Counted from the first letter of the stretch, positions 16,577 through 25,981 are shown. The stretch is DNA of 64,000 nucleotides from Methanoregula sp. (GCA_041645435.1 JBAZQB010000001.1:434001-498000); one strand, 5' to 3'. Made by a program: numbers and translations. Notes: generated by a model from the sequence alone, not told the origin.

Positions 16577-18002
16577 CGGTGTGCGACAAACAGGAGTAAA
16601 TGAATGGGAAATACCGATAGGGTATGTCCCGGGTATGAGGGTTGCGGGAAAAATTTTCCTGTCGGAGTTATTAGGAAAAAGCCTGGAACCCGGTGCGCTT
16701 CAGCAGGTTGCAAATGTTGCAACCATGCCCGGTATTATCGGCCATTCGCTTGCGATGCCGGATATCCACTGGGGTTATGGATTTCCGATTGGGGGCGTTG
16801 CAGCATTCAGTCTCGATGAAGGGGTAATCTCGCCGGGGGGTGTAGGATTTGATATCAACTGCGGGGTCCGGTTACTCACCACACCGCTTGCACAGAAAGA
16901 TATTTCCGGGCGCCGCGACCTGATCGAAGAACTCTTTAAGGCAGTTCCAACCGGTGTTGGCGGCAAGAGTTCGCTCAGGATATCTCCCAAGAATCTCGAT
17001 GGTATGATGATAAAAGGGGCAAGCTGGGCTGTCGATGCAGGTTTCGGTACCAAACGCGATCTTGTCCGCTGCGAAGAGGGTGGGTACATGAAGCAGGCTG
17101 ACAGCCGTGCAGTATCGGCAAAAGCAAAACAGCGGGGTGTCCCTCAGGGAGGGACACTGGGATCCGGCAACCATTTTCTCGAAATGCAGGTTGTGAGCGA
17201 GATCTTCGATACGGATGCTGCCCGGGCATTCGGGATCCGGCTGGGCCAGATCTGTTGTATGATCCACTGCGGATCACGCGGACTTGGGCACCAGGTCTGC
17301 ACCGATCATTTAAAACTCCTTGAAACTGCGACAAAAAAATATCATATCACCCTTCCGGATCGGCAACTTGCCTGTGCACCCATCCAGTCCCCAGAAGGAA
17401 AGGAATATTTTGGTGCAATGGCAGCTTCGGCAAATTATGCATGGGCAAACCGGCAGCTCATTACGCATACGGTGCGACAAGTTCTTTCAAAGATGTTCCG
17501 GATCAATTATGAAGATATGCCCCTGGTCTACGATGTGGCACATAATGTTGCAAAGTTCGAAGAGCATGGAGTTGATGGCAAACGCATGAACGTCTGCGTT
17601 CACCGCAAAGGTGCCACTCGTGCATTCGGCCCTGATTCCGATGACCTTCCTGCGGATCTGCTGAAAATCGGGCAGCCGGTAATCATTCCCGGCAGCATGG
17701 GTACATCTTCCTTTGTGCTGCGCGGAACAAAGATCGCAATGGAAAAGACTTTTGGCAGTACCTGTCATGGGGCCGGGCGTCTCATGAGCCGCAACCAGGC
17801 AAAAAAGCAATTGAGTGGAAAAGAGGTTACGGCAAATCTCCTGAAAGCAGGGATAATCGTACGGGCGCATAGTGAAAACGCAATCGCCGATGAAGCGCCG
17901 GAAGTCTATAAATCCAGCGATGAAGTCGTGGGTGTTGTGCATGATGTGGGAATTTCCCGGCTTGTCGCCCGTCTCACCCCCCTGGGTGTGATCAAGGGAT
18001 GA
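16569..18002 (+). CDS. rtcB: RNA-splicing ligase RtcB
   Basis: GTP-dependent ligase that joins a 2',3'-cyclic phosphate or 3'-phosphate RNA end to a 5'-OH. In archaea it seals tRNA exons after intron removal. The 477-aa sequence has all main motifs: MPDIHWGYGFPIGGVAAF, GGVGFDINCGVRLL (metal-binding Asp and Cys), the HCGSRGLGHQ metal site, RKGATRAFG, and GSTCHGAGRLMSR with the histidine that receives GMP. The ATG follows a GGGGTGA ribosome site. One substrate is visible in this window: the intron-bearing tRNA-Met at 25982. Confidence 0.96.
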   Translation: MLDGVRQTGVNEWEIPIGYVPGMRVAGKIFLSELLGKSLEPGALQQVANVATMPGIIGHSLAMPDIHWGYGFPIGGVAAFSLDEGVISPGGVGFDINCGVRLLTTPLAQKDISGRRDLIEELFKAVPTGVGGKSSLRISPKNLDGMMIKGASWAVDAGFGTKRDLVRCEEGGYMKQADSRAVSAKAKQRGVPQGGTLGSGNHFLEMQVVSEIFDTDAARAFGIRLGQICCMIHCGSRGLGHQVCTDHLKLLETATKKYHITLPDRQLACAPIQSPEGKEYFGAMAASANYAWANRQLITHTVRQVLSKMFRINYEDMPLVYDVAHNVAKFEEHGVDGKRMNVCVHRKGATRAFGPDSDDLPADLLKIGQPVIIPGSMGTSSFVLRGTKIAMEKTFGSTCHGAGRLMSRNQAKKQLSGKEVTANLLKAGIIVRAHSENAIADEAPEVYKSSDEVVGVVHDVGISRLVARLTPLGVIKG

Positions 18003-18574
18003 ATTGTCGAGCCGGGTTCGTGTGGGAAACTTCCCAGCATTTTAACCGGTATATTGAGGACTGCGGTATTACCTGTGAATTAGTCACCCCTCACATGCTG
18101 GCAGCACCATTCTACCGGGGAGCATTCAACTGCCTGATCATTCCCACCGGTTTTGGAAATCACCTCTATACGAATCTGCTACCGGCACTCCGTGCCTCTT
18201 CTCCGCGGATAAAAAAATTTGTTGAGAATGGGGGGCACCTGTTGGTCTTTGGTGCAGCAACCGAAAAGCCGTATGTGTATGACTGGCTTCCATTCGCAGT
18301 AACCTATGAGCATGACTGTCATCCCCGGCAGATTGTGTGTATCCCATCATCTGCTGCCAGTACCCTGATTGATGATTACGATCCTGCATGTATCGAATGC
18401 GATGGCTCATTTGCTCATCATGACGGTTTATCTGTTGGCAAAGCGGATTCCGTGGATGTTATTGTTGAAAAGCAGCTGGGAAAGGGGGCCATTGTCATCA
18501 CAAGTATTCATGAATATCCTTCGCGCAATTTCTTAAAAAAATTCTGTTGCGAAGGGATACAGACATGCCTGTAG
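17999..18574 (+). CDS. Hypothetical protein, class I glutamine amidotransferase-like fold
   Basis: A 191-aa protein coupled by ATGA to rtcB. Its pattern (AGFVWETSQHFNRYI, FNCLIIPTGFGNHLY, FVENGGHLLVFGA, near the end GKGAIVITSIHEYPS) resembles the flavodoxin-like GATase1 superfamily that contains the N-terminal domain of eukaryotic biotin ligase and ThuA-like proteins. The nucleophile-elbow cysteine seen in true amidotransferases is not evident. The function is unknown; the coupling with rtcB is the only clue. Confidence 0.6.
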   Translation: MNCRAGFVWETSQHFNRYIEDCGITCELVTPHMLAAPFYRGAFNCLIIPTGFGNHLYTNLLPALRASSPRIKKFVENGGHLLVFGAATEKPYVYDWLPFAVTYEHDCHPRQIVCIPSSAASTLIDDYDPACIECDGSFAHHDGLSVGKADSVDVIVEKQLGKGAIVITSIHEYPSRNFLKKFCCEGIQTCL

Positions 18575-18680
18575 GATGGGGAACAATTTCCTGTAATTGA
18601 AATCTCCTGATATGGTTACACAAACGGTATACGCAATATTCATCTAGATAGAGAATGACCAGACATATGAGGCAAGTTCC

Positions 18681-19103
18681 ATGCACCGTTATACCTTATC
18701 CTGCAATGCAGATGCCGGCGATCTCGAACCTGTTGTCCTTGCAGTTCACGAACTGATCCACCACCTTCCTGTTACGGCAAAATCACTCGAGAAGGACGGT
18801 ATACGGGTTGAAGATGGAAAGGTTATCGATCGCCACTACAATGGCCCGATCCTTATAGAGGCAATCAGGACCAACCACATGATAAAAATAATTCCTTCAA
18901 GTGGAGCGTACAAGGGTGTTCCCGTAACAGTTACTCCTTTCAGAGACCGGGATGGAAAGGCAATCGGTGCAATAGGTGTTGTCGATATGACCGGAATTTT
19001 TGATCTTGCAACGCTTATGGAAAACCAGTCTGCGATAATAAAACAGGTGTGTGGCAAAGATCCGTGTCCGCTTCCTTCAGAACAAATTGATTCCAAACGG
19101 TGA
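18681..19103 (+). CDS. DUF2111 family protein
   Basis: A 140-aa protein of a methanogen-specific family. Segments are DLEPVVLAVHELIHHLPVTA, SLEKDGIRVEDGKVID, IRTNHMIKIIPSSGAYKGVP, and RDRDGKAIGAIGVVDMTG, which together look like a PAS-like sensor fold. No biochemical function is known to me. It overlaps the birA region by ending at 19103, six bases before the ATG of birA, so it could be co-transcribed with the biotin regulator. A GAGG ribosome site precedes the ATG. Confidence 0.75.
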   Translation: MHRYTLSCNADAGDLEPVVLAVHELIHHLPVTAKSLEKDGIRVEDGKVIDRHYNGPILIEAIRTNHMIKIIPSSGAYKGVPVTVTPFRDRDGKAIGAIGVVDMTGIFDLATLMENQSAIIKQVCGKDPCPLPSEQIDSKR

Positions 19104-19108
19104 GTTCT

Positions 19109-20089
19109 ATGTCTGATTCCGCCTTTAAAGTGCTTGAGATTCTTGAACGAACTATTGCACCGATATCCGGAGAAATGATCAGCAATGAACTGGGAGTCAC
19201 CCGTTCAGCGGTCTGGAAGCACATAAAAGAACTACGCCAGATGGGATACGACATCCAGTCATCCCAGAAGGAAGGCTACAAGCTCATGCATTCCAGCAGC
19301 AAGCTCCTTCCCTATGAAATTCATAAGAAACTCCATACCCAGATCATTGGTAAAAACATCCGTTATTTCCAGCATACACCTTCCACGAACAGTGTGGGAA
19401 AACAGATCTGTTCCGAGGGCGATCCGAAAAAGCTCCATGGCACAGTTATCATTGCAGAAGAGCAGACCGGCGGTGTCGGCCGAATGGGGCGGGCATGGAT
19501 CTCCCCCGCTGGGGGAATCTGGATCACGATTGTTTTAAAACCACAGGTTCCTATCGACCACATCTTTATGATCACGATGGCAGGTTCCATTGCCGTGGCA
19601 CGGGCAATAAGGAAGGAGTTCGATCTCGGGGCGCTGATCAAATGGCCCAATGACATATTTATCGGGAAAAAGAAGGTCGGGGGGTTGCTCCTTGAGATGT
19701 CGGCAGAATCAGACACCCTTCATTACTGCCTTGTCGGTATTGGGATCGATGTCAACAACCCGGTCAAGGATTTCACCTTGGACCTTCAGAGGGATATCAC
19801 ATCCATCAGCGCTGAACTCGGACATGAGATCGACCGTGCCTCATTCCTTGCCCGTATCTTACGGGAGTTCGAGAACCGGTATCAGTTGGTAGAAAGCGGG
19901 GAGTATGAATCTATCACGCAGGAATGGAAGAGCCTCTCTGCCACACTCGAGAGCCGCGTCCAGATTCGTACTCTCAAAAACAGTTTTGAAGGCGAAGCGA
20001 TTGATATCGATGAATACGGCGCTCTTATTGTCCGAAAAGATAACGGGAAGCTGGAGCGGGTCATAGCTGGCGATTGTTATCAGCAGTAA
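19109..20089 (+). CDS. birA: Bifunctional biotin-protein ligase/biotin operon repressor
   Basis: Attaches biotin to the carrier lysine of pyruvate carboxylase through biotinyl-AMP and, through its N-terminal winged helix, can bind DNA. From ATG 19109 (GGTGA site five bases upstream) it has 326 aa. The HTH is ISNELGVTRSAVWKHIKEL (about residues 23-41). The ligase core has TGGVGRMGRAWISPAGGIW (the GRGRxG-type loop appears as GRMGRAW), IKWPNDIFIGKKKVGGLLLE, and a C-terminal SH3-like domain ending AGDCYQQ. A palindrome fitting the BirA signal lies between this gene and bioY, supporting autoregulated biotin uptake. Confidence 0.94.
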   Translation: MSDSAFKVLEILERTIAPISGEMISNELGVTRSAVWKHIKELRQMGYDIQSSQKEGYKLMHSSSKLLPYEIHKKLHTQIIGKNIRYFQHTPSTNSVGKQICSEGDPKKLHGTVIIAEEQTGGVGRMGRAWISPAGGIWITIVLKPQVPIDHIFMITMAGSIAVARAIRKEFDLGALIKWPNDIFIGKKKVGGLLLEMSAESDTLHYCLVGIGIDVNNPVKDFTLDLQRDITSISAELGHEIDRASFLARILREFENRYQLVESGEYESITQEWKSLSATLESRVQIRTLKNSFEGEAIDIDEYGALIVRKDNGKLERVIAGDCYQQ

Positions 20090-20102
20090 GCGGATATTTT
20101 TT

Positions 20103-20136
20103 ATCGTCAACCATCATTTTTTTTATGGTTGACGAT
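20103..20136. promoter_or_regulatory. BirA operator upstream of bioY
   Basis: A perfect 12-bp inverted repeat, ATCGTCAACCAT (20103-20114) and ATGGTTGACGAT (20125-20136), separated by ten bases. Read as AACC-N14-GGTT, it has the same half-site and spacing as the BirA signal described across bacteria and archaea (TTGTAAACC-N14/15-GGTTTACAA). It overlaps the start codon of bioY, so bound repressor would block initiation. The transcript is probably leaderless or very short-leadered. Confidence 0.85.
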
Positions 20137-20644
20137 GTTTGGTGATTTACAGAGATCCCGGGTTATTGCATATTCTGCAGCATTTATCGGACTCATAGCG
20201 CTGGGCAGCTGGATCTCCGTTCCGATCGGGTACATCCCCTTTACCCTCCAGACTCTTTTCGTTATCATGGCTGGTATAATCATGCATCGCTATGGTGCGA
20301 TTCCGGTGCTGCTCTATATTATTCTCGGTGTGCTTGGCCTGCCCTTGTTCCATAATGGCATGGCGGGTTTAGGCGTGCTCCTTGGGCCAAGCGGGGGTTA
20401 TCTCATCGGTTTCATTTTTGCAGCACTTATCACGGGTCTTGCCTATGAACAGAATTCAAAGCTTATCCGGATTGGCGGGATCGTTGTAGCAACTGGTGTG
20501 ATCTACCTGTTTGGTGTCGCATGGCTGATGTATTCCTTAAAACTTGGGTTCCTGCCCGCGATCACTACCGGTGTACTCCCTTTTATTGCCGGTGATGCAA
20601 TCAAGGCCGCTGCTGCATATCTGATAGGGCAACGAATTGCATGA
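20135..20644 (+). CDS. bioY: Biotin transporter substrate-binding subunit BioY
   Basis: Membrane S-component of an ECF transporter that captures biotin. From ATG 20135 it has 169 aa (a TTG at 20129 is possible). It has about six transmembrane helices and the family motifs SVPIGYIPFTLQTLFV (about residues 25-40) and GLGVLLGPSGGYLIGF (about 80-95). The start lies inside the BirA operator. The stop overlaps the next gene by ATGA. Together with two ATPases and an EcfT it forms a complete dedicated transporter. Confidence 0.93.
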   Translation: MFGDLQRSRVIAYSAAFIGLIALGSWISVPIGYIPFTLQTLFVIMAGIIMHRYGAIPVLLYIILGVLGLPLFHNGMAGLGVLLGPSGGYLIGFIFAALITGLAYEQNSKLIRIGGIVVATGVIYLFGVAWLMYSLKLGFLPAITTGVLPFIAGDAIKAAAAYLIGQRIA

Positions 20645-21312
20645 TCCGTATCGAGAACCTTAGCTACCGTTCACTGGCGATTGATACCCTGTCAATAGGA
20701 ACGGGAGTTACTTCGGTTATCGGTGCGAATGGCAGCGGGAAGACCACTCTCCTCAAGCTCTGTGCGGGAATTACCGTGCCCGATACCGGCTCTGTCCTGA
20801 TAGATAACAGAGAACCACGCAAGTCAGATATCGGCTGGGTCAATGAATTTCCGGATCGGAATTTTCTTTTCGATACGGTATCTGATGAGATAGCATCCAC
20901 GCTTCGCTTTCAGCATATCTCCCCCGGCGATATTTGCCAGCGCATGGAAGAGATCCAAAACCGGTTCGGGCTTGCCCGCTTGTCTGCCCGGATGGTGCGG
21001 GAACTGTCCGGGGGTGAGAAGGTCCTTGTTGCCCTTGCTGCCGCGATGATCCAGGATCCCCGGGTCCTCGTCCTTGATGAATGCGACTCACACCTGGATG
21101 CCTGCAGCATTCAGGCAATTGACCGGATTATTCACCAGTCAGGCATACCATTTGTACTCCGCAGCACGCAGGATATGGAGCTTGCATCTTTGAGTGATCA
21201 CCTTGTCTTTCTCGAAAAAGGCCGGATCCTTTTTTCGGGAACTCCGGAATCGGTCTTTGCCAAACTTGCAGATACCGCGTTTTATCCACTGTCATGGAAG
21301 TGCAGGGCATGA
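20641..21312 (+). CDS. ECF transporter ATP-binding protein (first of two)
   Basis: A 223-aa ABC ATPase that powers biotin uptake with EcfT and BioY. Walker A is GANGSGKTTLLKL (about residues 29-41), the signature motif is ELSGGEKVLVALA, and Walker B is VLVLDECDSHLD, where C follows the catalytic E. It is translationally coupled to bioY upstream and to the second ATPase downstream. It corresponds to BioM/EcfA in dedicated biotin transporters. Confidence 0.9.
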   Translation: MIRIENLSYRSLAIDTLSIGTGVTSVIGANGSGKTTLLKLCAGITVPDTGSVLIDNREPRKSDIGWVNEFPDRNFLFDTVSDEIASTLRFQHISPGDICQRMEEIQNRFGLARLSARMVRELSGGEKVLVALAAAMIQDPRVLVLDECDSHLDACSIQAIDRIIHQSGIPFVLRSTQDMELASLSDHLVFLEKGRILFSGTPESVFAKLADTAFYPLSWKCRA

Positions 21313-22001
21313 AACTCGTACTGGATGATGTGAAGGCAACTCTGGGAACATGGAGCTTTTCAGCACAGGGCACTTTTGATGAGGGACTGCATCTCGTTTG
21401 CGGAGATGTGGGGAGCGGAAAGTCTACGCTTGCCCTGATGATGGCAGGCCTTTTACCGGCAGCATCAGGTTCCGTTACCCGGGAGCAGGTATCGTCACTG
21501 ATGGTCTCTTTCCAGTTTCCCGAATATCATATCACCGGCACAACCGTTCATGATGAATGTAAATCATGGGGTCTGGACCCGGAAACCATCCTTTCCTCAA
21601 TCAGCCTTGGAGAGAAAAGAGACCGTGATCCATTGCGATTGAGTCGGGGGGAACTCAAGCGGCTTCACCTGGCCTGTGTTCTTGCAAACCCCTATGATCT
21701 CCTCATTCTCGATGAACCCTTTAGTTCACTCGATGTGAATGAGAAACAACGGATCTGCAACACCCTTTCCAGCCGTTCAAAAGGAATTACTGTGCTGTTC
21801 ACTCACGAGCAGGCAATATTTCCCCGGGTCGCGCATATCTGGGAGATCCGTGAGGGCAGGCTCTGGTACTGCGGTTCGCCCCCGGATGGTCTTTGGAACT
21901 GGCACTATGCACCCCCCCTCATCCGGACATTGATAGCTGCGGGAAAAACACCGAAGAACATCTCTCCGGAAGATCTCATGGAGGCAGCATGCATGACATA
22001 A
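21309..22001 (+). CDS. ECF transporter ATP-binding protein (second of two)
   Basis: Second ABC ATPase of the biotin ECF module, 230 aa from ATG 21309 (an upstream ATG at 21294 overlaps the preceding gene). Walker A is GDVGSGKSTLALM, the signature is RLSRGELKRLHLA (a degenerate form of LSGGQ), and Walker B is LLILDEPFSSLD. A heterodimer with the preceding ATPase is likely because each has a distinct signature sequence. It overlaps the ecfT start by 13 bases. Confidence 0.9.
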   Translation: MKLVLDDVKATLGTWSFSAQGTFDEGLHLVCGDVGSGKSTLALMMAGLLPAASGSVTREQVSSLMVSFQFPEYHITGTTVHDECKSWGLDPETILSSISLGEKRDRDPLRLSRGELKRLHLACVLANPYDLLILDEPFSSLDVNEKQRICNTLSSRSKGITVLFTHEQAIFPRVAHIWEIREGRLWYCGSPPDGLWNWHYAPPLIRTLIAAGKTPKNISPEDLMEAACMT

Positions 22002-22618
22002 GGCTGCGGACTGGCGCAGCAACCCTTCTGTCTCTCGTAGCATTTCTCAGTATTCCCGGAGCCATTGCAGCATTCATCTGGTGGCTGCTGTTTACGCCCA
22101 ATCTTCATCTCATCCGGAAAAACCGGCTGGTTCTCCCTTCCGTGATACTTATTGGTTTTTTCAGTGTAATACTCGAAATTACCGGTGGTGGAGGTATCTC
22201 GTATTTCTTCCGGATGATGGTTGTCATCCTTATCGGGGTCTGGTTACTTGCTGGTCAGAAAAGGGGGGAATTCCTGAATCTCGGCTGCTGGCTCTTTGGA
22301 AACCGGACCGGTTTTGAACTGGGCATGCTTGCTGAAATGGCTTTGCAGAACTTAAACACCCTCACCACTGACTTTGACCGGATTCGCGCTGCGGAACGAA
22401 TGAAAGGAGTGCGGTCTGGAGTTCGGAGTATCATTCCGGTCGGGCGGGTCCTTGTCCACGGGACTCTCATGCGGGCAGAGGATACTGCAGAACTATTGGC
22501 AATAAGGGGTTATGTCCATGGCGGGACCTGCATCCCGGTCTTTGCCCGGAAAAAAGGAGATCTCGTAGCTGTGTTTTTTGCCATATGCGCAGCAGTCATT
22601 GCGGTCCTTTTTTGTTAG
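21989..22618 (+). CDS. ECF transporter transmembrane protein EcfT (BioN)
   Basis: A 209-aa membrane protein starting at ATG 21989. About four to five hydrophobic helices are followed by the coupling-helix region with the Ala-Arg-Gly signature RAAERMKGVRSG (about residues 131-142) and AELLAIRGYVHG (about 168-179). These motifs contact the two ATPases. It completes the biotin uptake unit bioY-ecfA-ecfA-ecfT, which sits directly before the biotin-dependent pyruvate carboxylase genes. Confidence 0.88.
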   Translation: MHDIRLRTGAATLLSLVAFLSIPGAIAAFIWWLLFTPNLHLIRKNRLVLPSVILIGFFSVILEITGGGGISYFFRMMVVILIGVWLLAGQKRGEFLNLGCWLFGNRTGFELGMLAEMALQNLNTLTTDFDRIRAAERMKGVRSGVRSIIPVGRVLVHGTLMRAEDTAELLAIRGYVHGGTCIPVFARKKGDLVAVFFAICAAVIAVLFC

Positions 22619-22702
22619 TGCATTGTTAGTGCATTTTTTATACTTTCCTGATGAATTTTTGAGAGGCTAAATCTGATCGAATTGTCCTAAAGAGGCTATC
22701 CT

Positions 22703-24442
22703 TTGTACTCATCAGTTCCTCATAAAGTCAAAATCACGGATACCACGCTCCGTGATGCGCACCAGTCACTCATAGCCACGAGACTCCGGACCGAGGATAT
22801 GATTCCTCTCGCAGAAGGGCTTGACAAATGCGGCTTTTTTTCCGTTGAGGCTTGGGGTGGGGCAACATTCGATACATGCATCAGGTTCCTCAACGATGAT
22901 CCCTGGGACCGTCTTTCACTTCTCAAAGATGAATTGAAACGCACACCCATTCAGATGCTTCTCCGTGGCCAGAACCTTGTCGGGTACCGTCATTATTCTG
23001 ATGATGTTGTCGACAAATTCGTGGCTGCGGCGCATAAAAACGGTGTGGATGTCTTCCGTGTCTTTGATGCATTAAACGATATCCGAAATATGAAACGGTC
23101 AATGGACCAGGTTAAGAAATCCGGTGCCCACCTCCAGGGTACGATCTGCTATACGACGAGCCCGGTCCATAACACCGGCACCTTCATCGAGATGGCAAAG
23201 GAACTCGCTGCACTGGATTGTGATTCTGTCTGTATCAAGGATATGGCAGGGCTTATCATGCCCGAAGCGGCCCGGGAACTCATAACGGGGATTAAAAAAG
23301 CCGTGGATATCAAGGTCTGCCTGCACAGCCACTCAACCAGCGGGATTGCACCGATGAGTTACCAGACCGCAATTGAAGCCGGGGTGGACATTCTCGATAC
23401 GGCAATGTCCCCGTTCTCGATGGGAACTTCACAGCCCCCGACAGAAAGTATCGTTGCCGCGCTGAAAGGAACCCCCTATGATACCGGTATTGATTTATTG
23501 CGGCTGCGGAATGTGAGAAATGCCTGTTTACGGGTTCGGGAAAAATACGGCGGGCTGCTCAATCCCATTTCAGAAAGGGTAGATTCCGACGTCCTCATCT
23601 ACCAGCTTCCCGGAGGGATGATCTCCAACCTCGTCTCTCAATTACAGGAACAGGATGCCCTCAACCGGATGGAAGAAGTGCTTGCCGAGATCCCCCGCGT
23701 CCGGGAAGACCTTGGCTACCCTCCGCTGGTCACGCCCACCAGTCAGATTGTCGGGACACAGGCGGTCTTAAATGTCCTTGTCAATGGGGAACGCTACCGG
23801 AACGTTACCAAGGAAGTCAAAGACTACATTCACGGGCTCTACGGAAAATCCCCCGCACCGGTCAATGAGACGATTCGCCGCCAGATTATAGGCAATGATC
23901 CCGTCATCACCGTAAGGCCAGCCGACTTACTGGAACCCTCCTATGAAAAGATGAAAGCTGAAGCCACCGCAGCAGGTCTCATAAAAAAGGAAGAAGATGT
24001 CCTTACCTATATTCTTTACCCGGCAATAGCCCCGGCATTTCTGAAAGGGGACCGGCAGCAGGAGCCGCTTCCCAAGAAGCAGACCGTTATGCAACCTAAA
24101 ACCGAAGTCCCGAACGAGATGGAAGTCGAGGTTGACGGAGAAGTATTCAATGTCCGCATCGTATCGGTTGGAGGCAACAAGGTCGATGTGACAAGTATCG
24201 CCCCGCAGAAGATCCCCCGGGGAGAGTTTGAGGGGGGAATCAAGAGCAACATGCAGGGCATGGTTCTCAAAGTCAATGTCAACAGGGGATCTATTGTCAA
24301 GAAAGGTGACACGCTCATTGTACTCGAAGCGATGAAGATGGAGAACCCTATCCACAGTCCTGCTGATGGGAAGGTTACAGAAATCTTTGTCGATACCGGA
24401 GATGTCGTCCAGAATGGCGATGTTCTGCTGGTGGTGCAATGA
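22703..24442 (+). CDS. pycB: Pyruvate carboxylase subunit B (carboxyltransferase and biotin carrier)
   Basis: Transfers CO2 from carboxybiotin to pyruvate, giving oxaloacetate for the incomplete reductive citrate pathway of methanogens. The 579-aa protein has an HMGL-like barrel opening with ITDTTLRDAHQSLIATRLRT, the conserved conserved-region CLHSHSTSGIAPM (metal and substrate site) and a C-terminal biotinyl domain with EAMKMENPI carrying the modified lysine (about residue 546). The start is TTG 22703 with an AGAGG site eight bases upstream. It overlaps pycA by four bases. Its biotin would come from the adjoining transporter and BirA. Confidence 0.95.
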   Translation: MYSSVPHKVKITDTTLRDAHQSLIATRLRTEDMIPLAEGLDKCGFFSVEAWGGATFDTCIRFLNDDPWDRLSLLKDELKRTPIQMLLRGQNLVGYRHYSDDVVDKFVAAAHKNGVDVFRVFDALNDIRNMKRSMDQVKKSGAHLQGTICYTTSPVHNTGTFIEMAKELAALDCDSVCIKDMAGLIMPEAARELITGIKKAVDIKVCLHSHSTSGIAPMSYQTAIEAGVDILDTAMSPFSMGTSQPPTESIVAALKGTPYDTGIDLLRLRNVRNACLRVREKYGGLLNPISERVDSDVLIYQLPGGMISNLVSQLQEQDALNRMEEVLAEIPRVREDLGYPPLVTPTSQIVGTQAVLNVLVNGERYRNVTKEVKDYIHGLYGKSPAPVNETIRRQIIGNDPVITVRPADLLEPSYEKMKAEATAAGLIKKEEDVLTYILYPAIAPAFLKGDRQQEPLPKKQTVMQPKTEVPNEMEVEVDGEVFNVRIVSVGGNKVDVTSIAPQKIPRGEFEGGIKSNMQGMVLKVNVNRGSIVKKGDTLIVLEAMKMENPIHSPADGKVTEIFVDTGDVVQNGDVLLVVQ

Positions 24443-25914
24443 AATTTTTTGAAAAACTCCTGATAGCAAACCGGGGTGAAATTGCCATCCGCATTATGCG
24501 GGCATGCCGGGAGCTCGATATTGAGACAGTAGCGATCTATTCTGCTGCTGACAAGAATGCGCTCCATGTGAAATATGCAGATGAGGCATTCAATGTTGGG
24601 GAAGCCCATCCCTCAAAAAGCTACCTTAACATGGAGCGGATCATCGATATCGCCAAGAAAAGCGGGGCTGAAGCCGTGCACCCGGGATATGGGTTTCTTG
24701 CCGAGAACTATAAATTCGCAAAACTTTGCCTTGACGAGAACGTAACTTTTGTCGGACCCCGCTGGAAGACCATCAAGGCGATGGGGTCGAAGATCGGCAG
24801 CAAGAAGATGATGAGGGAGAGTGGCGTACCGGTTGTTCCCGGTACTGATGGTGGCATCAACAATATTGAAGATGCAAAGAAGATCGCATTTGAGATCGGG
24901 TACCCGGTTATCGTCAAGGCCAGTGCCGGCGGTGGCGGTATTGGGATGCAGATCGTAAACAATGAGAAAGATTTGGAAGAAGCGATCTCGGCAAGTATGC
25001 GCATAGCCCAATCTGCATTCGGAGATGCCACGGTCTTTATTGAGAAATATCTTGTCAAACCCCGGCATATTGAGTTCCAGGTTTTTGCTGATGAGCATGG
25101 CAATGCAGTCCATCTCTATGAGCGCGAATGCTCGATCCAGCGCCGGCACCAGAAACTTGTGGAAGAGGCGCCCTGCCCGATCATGACTCCGGAACTACGT
25201 GAACGTATGGCCGAGTCAGCCCTCAAAGTTGCAAAGGCTTCGGATTATTCGAATGCTGGAACCGTCGAGTTCCTCTACAGTAATGGCAATTATTATTTTA
25301 TGGAGATGAACACCCGCCTTCAGGTCGAACACACCATAACGGAGTTCATCACCGGTGTAGATATTGTCAAGCTGCAGCTGGCGATTGCGGCCGGTGAAAC
25401 CCTCCCTTTCGAACAGAAAGACCTCTCCATCAGGGGGCATGCGATAGAGTGCCGGATTAATGCCGAAGACCCCCTTAACAATTTTGCAGCCGATCCCGGA
25501 AAGATCGTACGGTACCGTTCCCCCGGTGGACCGGGGATCAGGATCGACAGCGGCATCCACATGGGCTATACCATCTCCCCCATCTATGACTCCATGATCT
25601 CGAAACTGTGTGCCTGGGACCGTACCCGGGCTGACACGATCAAGCGCATGCGCCGGGCAATCTCGGAGTACATTATTCTTGGCGTAAAGACCACCCTGCC
25701 CCTTCACTATGCGATCATGAACAACCAACAGTTTATCGAAGGTAATACCCACACCCATTTCCTTCAGGAAGAACATATCTTCAACACTCTCGAACGGTAC
25801 ACGCGTGATGAGGAGACCCGGATGCAGACCCTCGCGGGATCTTTTGAACAGGAGAAAAAAGTCGCTGCAATTTCTGCTGCTGTCAACCAGTACCTGCAGC
25901 AAAAAAAGGATTGA
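24439..25914 (+). CDS. pycA: Pyruvate carboxylase subunit A (biotin carboxylase)
   Basis: Carboxylates the biotin on PycB using ATP and bicarbonate. The 491-aa protein starts KLLIANRGEIAIRIMRACRE, has the glycine-rich ATP loop VKASAGGGGIGMQIV (about residues 158-172), EKYLVKPRHIEFQVF, ERECSIQRRHQKLVEEAPCP and EMNTRLQVEHTITE. All are signatures of biotin carboxylases. It is coupled to pycB by overlap (ATGA). The order pycB then pycA is the reverse of some methanogens. A tRNA gene begins 67 bp after the stop. Confidence 0.95.
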   Translation: MKFFEKLLIANRGEIAIRIMRACRELDIETVAIYSAADKNALHVKYADEAFNVGEAHPSKSYLNMERIIDIAKKSGAEAVHPGYGFLAENYKFAKLCLDENVTFVGPRWKTIKAMGSKIGSKKMMRESGVPVVPGTDGGINNIEDAKKIAFEIGYPVIVKASAGGGGIGMQIVNNEKDLEEAISASMRIAQSAFGDATVFIEKYLVKPRHIEFQVFADEHGNAVHLYERECSIQRRHQKLVEEAPCPIMTPELRERMAESALKVAKASDYSNAGTVEFLYSNGNYYFMEMNTRLQVEHTITEFITGVDIVKLQLAIAAGETLPFEQKDLSIRGHAIECRINAEDPLNNFAADPGKIVRYRSPGGPGIRIDSGIHMGYTISPIYDSMISKLCAWDRTRADTIKRMRRAISEYIILGVKTTLPLHYAIMNNQQFIEGNTHTHFLQEEHIFNTLERYTRDEETRMQTLAGSFEQEKKVAAISAAVNQYLQQKKD

Positions 25915-25981
25915 TGGACGATTTAAAATGCCTATCAGAACCTTTAATAGTTTTTACTGCGTTTTTATTATGCACTTTCGT

